Part shown: in pieces, positions 46,301 through 55,300 of the stretch
How positions within the stretch are numbered: position 1 is the stretch's first letter
Layout: every line of letters starts with the position of its first letter
Assembly (NCBI GenBank): GCA_026018925.1
Contig: JAKSZU010000016.1
Span: forward strand, 9,434,940-9,498,939
From: Tupaia tana
Lineage: Eukaryota > Chordata > Mammalia > Scandentia > Tupaiidae
DNA: 64,000 bases
Reading direction: 5' to 3'
Notes under the pieces: generated by a model
Database searches by the model: none
Told to the model about the DNA's origin: nothing
What the model saw: only the letters and a program-made list of their open reading frames with translations
Made by a program: the position numbers and the translations under genes

Positions 46301-49300
46301 AAAGATTTATTTACCAGGGAACCAGCAGTTAGCGTAATGGCTGTGTCGCTGGACTCCCACGTAGTCGACTGCAGTTCGCGTCCCGGACCCAGCGGCTTAA
46401 AACTCACGCCGGGCGCGTGTGCGTGCGTGCCCAAGATCCCTAGAGGAGAATGGAGGAGAAGGGATTGCAGCGTGACCATCCCCCCCTGGGGGGTGATTTC
46501 TCGCTTTCTGTCTCTCTGTCTCTCTCTGTCTGTCTGGTGAGCGCACGTGCCTTATAACGAAAACCTCTCCAAAAAAAAAAAAAAAAGATTTATTTACTAG
46601 AGTATTATTTTTTTAGAGTATTATTTTTTTTTTGCCAGAGGGTGGGTTCACTTGCCAGAGAGGGGAATGGAGCCCCTTATGGGGCATGGTCAAGCCACAA
46701 TTCTTTTTTTTTTTTTCTTTTCTTTTTTTGGAGAGGTTTTCGCTATAGGGCGCGTGCGCTCGCCAGACAGACAGAGAGAGACAGAGAGACAGAAAGCAGG
46801 AAATCACCCCCCGGGGGGATGGCCACGCCGCAATCCCTTCTCCTCCATTCTCCTCTCGGGATCTTGGGCACGCACGCACATGCGCCTGGCGTGAGTTTAA
46901 GCCACCGGGTCCAGGACTTGAACCACAGTCGACTACATGGGAGTCCAGCGACATAGCCATTATGCTAACTGCTGGTCCCTGTCAAGCCACAATTCTTTCT
47001 CCTCCAAGTCTCTATGCCAGGATTGTGGCCACGCATACATGTGCACTTGATGTATTTTCAAGCCACCAAGGTCAGAATTCAAACTGTGATCAGCCATGAG
47101 GGATCTAGCTCCCGGAACTGCTAAGCCATGAGGCCAGTCCAAGGTCAAAATATTCTGAAAGGCATTTACTTGCCTGCTGGTTTGTGGATAGATAACTTTA
47201 AAGTTATCCTAGGGTTATTCAGAACCTTGTATTTGTTGCGTTCTAGATCCCAGTAGATCAGTTTAAGCCGTCTGACGTGGAAATCCAGGCCTGCTTCCGG
47301 CACGAGAACATTGCAGAGTTGTATGGTGCAGTCCTGTGGGGCGAGACTGTGCACCTGTTTATGGAGGCGGGCGAAGGAGGGTCTGTTCTGGAGAAGCTGG
47401 AGAGCTGTGGTCCAATGAGAGAATTTGAAATTATTTGGGTGACGAAGCATGTTCTCAAGGGACTTGATTTTCTACACTCTAAGAAAGTGATTCACCATGA
47501 TATTAAACGTGAGTACCTCTAGATGTATACCTTTTTGGCTTAAAGAGACTAATTAGAAGACCTCAATAGCAGGGAGGACGGCACCCTCAGAGCACAGTCC
47601 ACCCTTCTCTATGCTCCTGAGACAGGTCTTAGAATCGGATGAGGTTGCCCGGGCTTTCAGAGTCTCTAGGAAGGATGATTAGCCCACAGCTGTCAAAGAG
47701 GGTTACAGCCACACATATGTTAGGTTAGGTACTCACACATATGTTAGGTTAGGTACTGCTTGTGCCTGCATTGGCAGAGGCTTTTTTTTTTTTTTTTTTT
47801 GAGAGATTTTTGCTACAAGGTGCGTGCGCTCGCCAGAAAGACAGAGAGAGAAAGAGAGACAGAAAGCGAGAAATCACCCCCCAGGGGGGATGGCCATGCC
47901 GCAATCTCTTCTCCTCCATTCTACTCTCAGGATCTTGGGCATGCACGCACACGCACCCGGCGTGAGTTTAAGCCACCAGGTCCGGGACTCCAACCGCGGT
48001 TGACTACATGGGAGTCCAGCGACATAGCCATTATGCTAACTGCTGGTCCCCAGGGCTTTTAAACTAGTAATTTACTTAAAACATGGATTTCTGAGCACAG
48101 ATAGCTTTTGGATCTTGCACATCTTCTTGACAAGAAGTCTTCACTGACCACGTCCTAGAGGAAGGAAGGATGGGGCAGTAAGTGGGAGAGAACCTTTACT
48201 CCCTAAGTGCTAGTTGAACTGGCACGTTTACTAGGGAAAAATTGGAATTTCACTTGTTTGCTTTAGAAAAGTGGCTTGACCATAGAGTGCTCCTATTTTA
48301 GAATTTGAAATTTAAGCTCTTGAGCATTATGCATGGCTCCAGTAATTTATAGCCACACCGGCTGAATTCTTGATGCATCTGAAATGATTTTTACCTTCAC
48401 TCACTGAGATTTGGCCTACTCTTTGACATATACCTCCATCATTAGAGCAAGCATTCCTATCTCTTCTAAGTTGGGACTCACTGTAGGCAAGTTTTCATTT
48501 TATTTATGGGTATATAGACAATCTTACATGAAACATCTCTCTCTCGTGATAGCCAGCAACATTGTCTTCATGTCTACAAAAGCGGTTTTGGTGGATTTTG
48601 GCCTAAGTGTTCAAATGACTGAAGATGTCTACTTCCCTAAGGACCTCCGAGGAACAGAGGTAATTCTATTCACAAAAAAATTGTTAGTACCTTATTCGTA
48701 GTGAAAAGAAAAAACATAGCAGAATTACTGTGGGAAAGAAAGAGGAAGAAGAGGAGGAAAACCAGTGTTAAATTGTTATCACCACTAGAACAAATTTAAT
48801 GAACATTTGATTTGTGCCCATGTTAATTTTGGCACTTTATTTTTAATTTTTTTGCTATTTATAATGCACAATAATCTTTGTAATATATATTATGATGTGT
48901 AGTATAAAACATTTAGAAATAATGCCAAAATAGATTATATCTGTAGTTCAGCTTTTAAAATAAGATTGTGGAATTATAGTTAACTGTGTACTTAATTTAG
49001 CATTTTCAGACAAAGTACATTATTTCATGCTCACAACAACCCTATTGTTGGTAAATACTATTATTGTGGAGAGATACTATTATTTCCTTTTAAAAACAAA
49101 TTTGCCAGAGATCATGTGTGCTTGCCAGAGAGAGACAGAGGGAGAGAGAGAGAGACAGAGGAGAAAGTGGTAAGGAATGGGCCAGCCAGTGGCCTAGAGG
49201 TGACTGGATCCCACATGGCCAATAGCGTGGTTCAAGTCCCAGACTCTGCAGCTTGAAAAACACACCAGATACACATGTGCTTGTGCCCAAAACCCCAAGA

Positions 49301-52300
49301 TAAGAATGGAAGAAAAGGAATGAGGCATGGCCATCCCCTTTGCAGGGTGATTTTTCAGTTTTCCTCACTGTCTGTCTCTCTAGTGAGTACATATGCCCTG
49401 TAGCAAAATTTATAAGATAGAAAAATGAAAGCACTCCCCATGGGGAATGGTCATGCCACAATCTCTTCTTCTCCATCTCTCCACTCTGGGGATTTGAGGC
49501 ATGTATGCACACGTGGCCAGTGTGTTTTTTAAGCTGCTAGGTCTGGCACTCGAGCTGCACAGTTGTCTTTGTGGAATCCATCTGCCTTAACCACCAGGCC
49601 ACCGGCTGGCCTGGCATTCATCGGTTAGCCCATGATCCAAACGCTGCCCACTAGGCCCCACCTCCTGAAGGTCCCACTTGCCTTCAGCGGCACTGGGTTG
49701 TGGAGCCAGCTTCCAGCATATGAACTTGTGAAGGACTAAGCACAGCAGTAACTGACACCACTAACTTCTGGTTCAAGTACAGTCTTAATTACTGTAGTTC
49801 TTAATATTCAGTGAGGACTAATAACAAAAGCGTACCTTTAACCCTAGGAATCCTAGAATGAACTTTCGGTAGTGAACACAAGTCAGTCTCATTCGAAGAT
49901 AGAAAATAGCCATACCATTGAATTCACCTGTGACACAAACAAACAAACAATAAACGTCTTTCTTGAATTGAAATGAGGTTCTGAGAAACACATTCATGCT
50001 CTTTGAAATCATCTACTTACTTCAGGATCTGCCTCATTAGGCCGAAGGGTTGATTCATGTCCCAGGAGTGTTCTGAGCATCCGCTGTGTGGCAGACGGTT
50101 GTGGGCAGGAGGGATGAAGCATTAGAATAAGCAGAACAGGGCCAGTGGGTGGCATGGTGGTCAAGACCCTGGATCCCACATGGCTGACTGAGTATTTCAA
50201 GTCCCGGACCTGGCGGCTTGAAAATCTTGCCAGGTGCATGTGCATGTGTGCCCAACATCCTGAGAGGAGACTGGAGAAGGGATTGCAGGGTGGCCATCCC
50301 CCTAGGGGGTGATTTCTCGCTTTCCCTCTCTCTGTCTGTATCTCTTTGGTGAGCACATGTGCCCTATGGCAAAAACCTTAAAAAAATACGCTAACAAGAG
50401 CCAGGCCCTTGGTGATACTTCAGGGGCTCCAGTTCTTCAGTGGCAGGACCTATTTTAAATTTACCAGAAGTGCTAAAAGGTCAACAGTTTAAGTCACAGT
50501 TGTTACAAAGAACAATGTCAGTGGGTGGAAAAGCTGCCTCCCGCCTCTCCACTGCTGTGGAAGCCTCACTGCCAGCCTCTCAGCCGTGCCCTCCTCATTG
50601 TAGGAAGTGCCGCGGGAAATGGAGAGAGGGTCCTCAGCTGCACTTGGACCTCTGGGTTACCAGGTCGGTCTTGGTGTCCGATCAGATGGCAGCTCTTAGT
50701 CCAGCCAGTCTATGTGCTCCACTACATTGAATTGCAGTGAAAACAAGTGGTTTTCTTTTGGAATTAAGATTTTGCTAGATTTCCTTTCTTTTACTTTTTT
50801 TAAAGATGGTCTTGCTATTGTAATCTTCTTGTCTCATCCTCCCAGCCTGGGACTCTACGTGCTTGCTACCATGGCCAGCTGTGTTATACAAAGCCTTAAC
50901 TCTGATGCCCAGGCCAGCCTCAAGCTCCTGGTCCTCCTGCCTCATCAACCTCCCCCCCCGCCCAAGTTGCTGGGAGTATATTGGGTTGTCGGGAAAGCCA
51001 TGATGCATTTTTGCATAGAAAAATGCGTCATGAATTTCCTGATGATCTAATAGGTGCGCACCACCATGTGCACTGGGACCTGAACCCCAACCTCACATGT
51101 GGTCCCAGCCTGCAGAGCAGTGTCTTAGCAGAACTTGCCACCATGGCTGGACCCAGATTTCCTAACTCTCTCACAGCAAATACTTCACCGAAGCACATGA
51201 CTTGTTAAGACTCAGTGCTTATGACATGTTTTCTTTGGAAAATGTCTCAGCATATTTTGGCATTAGTTGAGAGTTCAGATACGTGATATTTCACCCTTTT
51301 TCTTGGCGCCGGTTTGAGAAACAAACTATTTATGGTATTAAAGATGGAAAATACCTTTTACTTCCTGGCAGTACGGTCAAATTGAACATTTTGCAATGCT
51401 GGAGAAAGACATGTCCTTTCTGGGATTCTCTAGCAGCATGCTTGGATATGAAATAATAACATATTTCAGTCCTGAATAGTATTTGGATCAACTCATTGTC
51501 AGCAAATGCAAATTGCTTTTTAACTTGTTTTTTATTGCTAAAAGCTGTGTGTACTTGCCCAAGAGAGAAAGAGAAAGCACCCCCCCTCCAGTGAGGCGTG
51601 GTCACGCCACAGTCCCTTTTCCTCCATCCTACCATCCTGTCAGGATTTCAGGCACGTATGCACACATGCCTAGCATGTTTTTCAAGCTGCTGGAGCCAGC
51701 ATTCAAACCATGGTGTTTGTGAGATCCAAGTTTTAACCAGTAGGTTGCGGGGCAGACCTGCAAATTGCTTTTTTTTTTTGGAGAGGTTTTTGCTATAGGG
51801 TGTGTGTGCTCGCCAGAAAGTCAGAGAGAGAGACAGAAAGTGAGAAATCGCCCCCCAGAGGGGGATGGCCACACTGCAATCCCTTCTCCTTCATTCTCCT
51901 CTTGGGATCTTGGGCATGCACGCACACGCGCCTGGTGCGAGTTTAAGCTGCTGGGTCTGGGACTCAAACCACGGTCGACTACACGGAGTCTAGCGACATA
52001 GCCATTACGCCAACTGCCAGTCCCTGCAAATTGCTTTTTATGAAGTGTAAAACTCGCCTTAGGGTTGATAGTTATAAACTTGTTTCTAATCAGCTTCACT
52101 TACTATCTGTACAGTACATATGACCTGAAGTTGATAGTGACCAATGTGGTGACGTTAGTTACCAGTGACACTTTCCGACACGCTCGCTTTTCCTCCTCAC
52201 ACGTCAAGAGCCAGTGTGATGTCATGAGCCGGTCAGCTGAGAAGATACGCTTTCCCTTAGAACTTGACCGCAGGGCCAAGTAGCCACAGGTGGTTTCTGA

Positions 52301-55300
52301 TCCCACAGTGTAGCTCACAGATACAAACTCTGGTTGCCTGTGCCCGAGCACGCGCTCTCGCTCACCATTCATAGCCAGAGCGTTATATGGTAAACGTGTG
52401 GTACTGGGCTGTCGGAAAAGTCATGACGTATTTTTCTGTTTTTCTACGCACAAATGCGTCATGCGTTTTCTGACGACCCCATGTTTTTATAGGGTTAATC
52501 TAGTATATATTTGATCTAGCTTGTTTTTAGTTACAGAGAAAGAGAAAGAATAGTGAATGTAAGTGTTGAAGTAGAATTCCTATTAGAACATAGTCTTTTA
52601 AAAAGTTTCTATCTTCTTCTGAGTTGGTTTAGACTTACCTTCTGTAAGTTAGCATAGATAAAGACTTCAAAAAGTTAGTGGGAGTTGGCAGGTGACGTGG
52701 TGATTAAGGACGCTGGACACTCCCGCATGGCTGACTGTGGTTTGAGTCCTGGTCCTGGCGACTTGCTTTCTCTCCCTCTCTCTCTCTTACTTTCACTCTA
52801 TCCCTCTCTGATCAAATTAAAAATAAATTTAAAAAGTTAAATAATTTTTTTAAAGTTTGTGGGAAAAATGCAATTAAAGTATGAGTTTATTTTGTGCAAC
52901 AAATATATTGAGATCCATACATAGTTTTTCCGAAATATACGTTTTCCATGAACGTCTTAAAGGCTCCTCGTATGATCACATGCACAGACACATACACAGT
53001 CTCTCTCCCCTTCTAACATGTTGAGAAGTAAAGAGTCTGACCTGACCTCAAGGTTTCTTTGGTCCAGTGCTCCTGCCTGGGGGCCGAGAATACCCAGAAG
53101 CCTCGGCTTGGTCCCACCAGGCCTGGTGCAAGCCTCCCAGTCAGCCAGCCTGACGAGTGCTTGAACTCATGCCCTGCTGTTCCTGAGCTGCCTGTTCTGG
53201 TCTTTCCAGAACTTGAGGGAACAGGAGCTTTGAGCCAAGCAGTGCTGGGGTACCTGCCTGAGGCTGGACAGGACCTGCCATCCCCACAGGGACTGGTGTG
53301 TGCCGTCCTGGGGGCTGCCGTGCCACCGTGCACCTCTGCTGCAGAGACACCAACTAGTCAAAAACAAACAAACAAACGTATGCTATGTTAATATGGCAGA
53401 AATTTCCTGAGAAAGCGATCAGGATTTCAGTGGTCAGTGCTGCCTGAGCCTGGCTTTCCTAGGGCTGGGGGGAGGGGACAGGCATCCTCTAGTGACAGTT
53501 CATTTCTTTTGCTGCATTTCTCTCGCTTTTCCCCTCCTCTTTCTTTTTTTATTGATTGTGGAAAGAACATGTAACCTGCGATCTCCCCACTTGACAAATG
53601 TTTAAGTACTCAACACATAATCGCTGACTATAGGTAGGATGCTACGCACTTGCTTTTTAACTTTCCCATTCTATTTAGTGAGGAAGGTCTTCAAGGTGGA
53701 GATACCCAGCATTGGTTAGGAGAGACACTGGGCCATTTCCCCAGTTCGTATAAATTACTTTTCTACTTACTTATTTGAACGGTTACACCGTCTTCCCCAT
53801 ACTCAATAACAGACAGTATAAAACTTTTCTTAATTTGCCAGAGGGTGTGAGCATTCACCTCCAGAAAGAGACAGAGATTGAGAGAGAAAGTGAGAAGCGC
53901 CCTCCATGGGGATGGCCATGCTGCAGCCCCGTGTCCTCTGTCTCTCCCTTCTTTCAGGATTTTGGGTCTATGTGCGCATGTCCCCGACGCGTTTTTAAGC
54001 CTCCCAGTCAGGGACTCAAACTGTGCAATAAGCTATGTGGGATCCAGCTGCCTTAACCACCGTGTCGCTGGCTGGTCCATATAAACTTTTTAAAGCTAGA
54101 TATTAATGACTAGAATATTTACTGTATATCAGTACCAGCCAGAAATACAGATCCTTGATCATGTTTGCTGTCCTGATCACTTTCTTTTAAGTTTAGAAAC
54201 AAACTCTTATTAGAGAGACTACAAACTAGCTCAATTATTCATCGACTCATGAAACTAAATAGAACCTATACAAGTCGGGTGGCCTCCTGACCGAGTGGTT
54301 AAAGGAGTCTGATCCCGCATGGCTGACTGTACAACTTGAATCCCAGCCCTGGCAGCTTGAAAAACACACCAGGTACATGTGCATCTGTGCCCAACAAGAT
54401 GGAAAAATGTACATGCTTTCTTCTTCTCCCCACTCTCTGCTGAGTGCACATACCATCCGGCCAAAAAAGAAAAAAAAAAAAAAACAAAAAAAAAAACGCT
54501 ATGTTACTGTGGCAGGAATTTACTGTTTAGTCATGGGGCTGCATGGTAGGGAGAAATAGGAGGTTGTTCGTAGAAATGACTTACTAGAGGGACCAGCGGT
54601 TAGTGTAATGGCTATGTCGCTGGACTGTCACTTAGTTGACCGCGGTTCGAGTCCCAGACCCGGCAGCTTAAACTCACTCCGGGCACGTGTGCGTGCCTGC
54701 CCAAGATCTCGAGAGGAGAATGGAGGAGAAGGGATTGCGGTGTGGCCATCCCCCCTGGGGGGTGATTTCTCGCTTTCTGTCTTTCCATATCTCTCTGTCT
54801 GGCGAGCGCAAGCGCCCTATAACAAAAAACTCTCAAAAAAACAAAAAGTTAAAAAAAAGAAATGACTTACTAGAATCACTTTTTACATCGTTCCATTTTA
54901 TTTTTTATGTTGTTCCCTGCCAAGCTGTGAGTGTTCTTACCATGGAGACTTATGCCACATTTTATCACTATAGATAATTAGAGGTTTGGCAAAATTTAAT
55001 GACAAACAAGTGAAAATTATCTTTGTAGCATCCACTTAAATATAAAAAGAATCGGTCTTTAGTAGAAAAATTAACTATGCTCATTCAGTGCTTTGCAGAA
55101 CTTTGATGAGGGAGAGTGGCGGGTGGGTTTTTGGTGCCAGGTCAACCTTGTGTTCAGTCTGTAGAAGAAGGTGCTCTTTGTCAGCCTCGAAGACACCTCC
55201 ACCCAAAGCTGCTGAGTTCCTGGAGAATGTGCGGCTTGTGCCCTGTGCTCTGTAGCTTATGGGAACACAGCCACCACATTCTCTTCTGAAGGGAGGGAGC

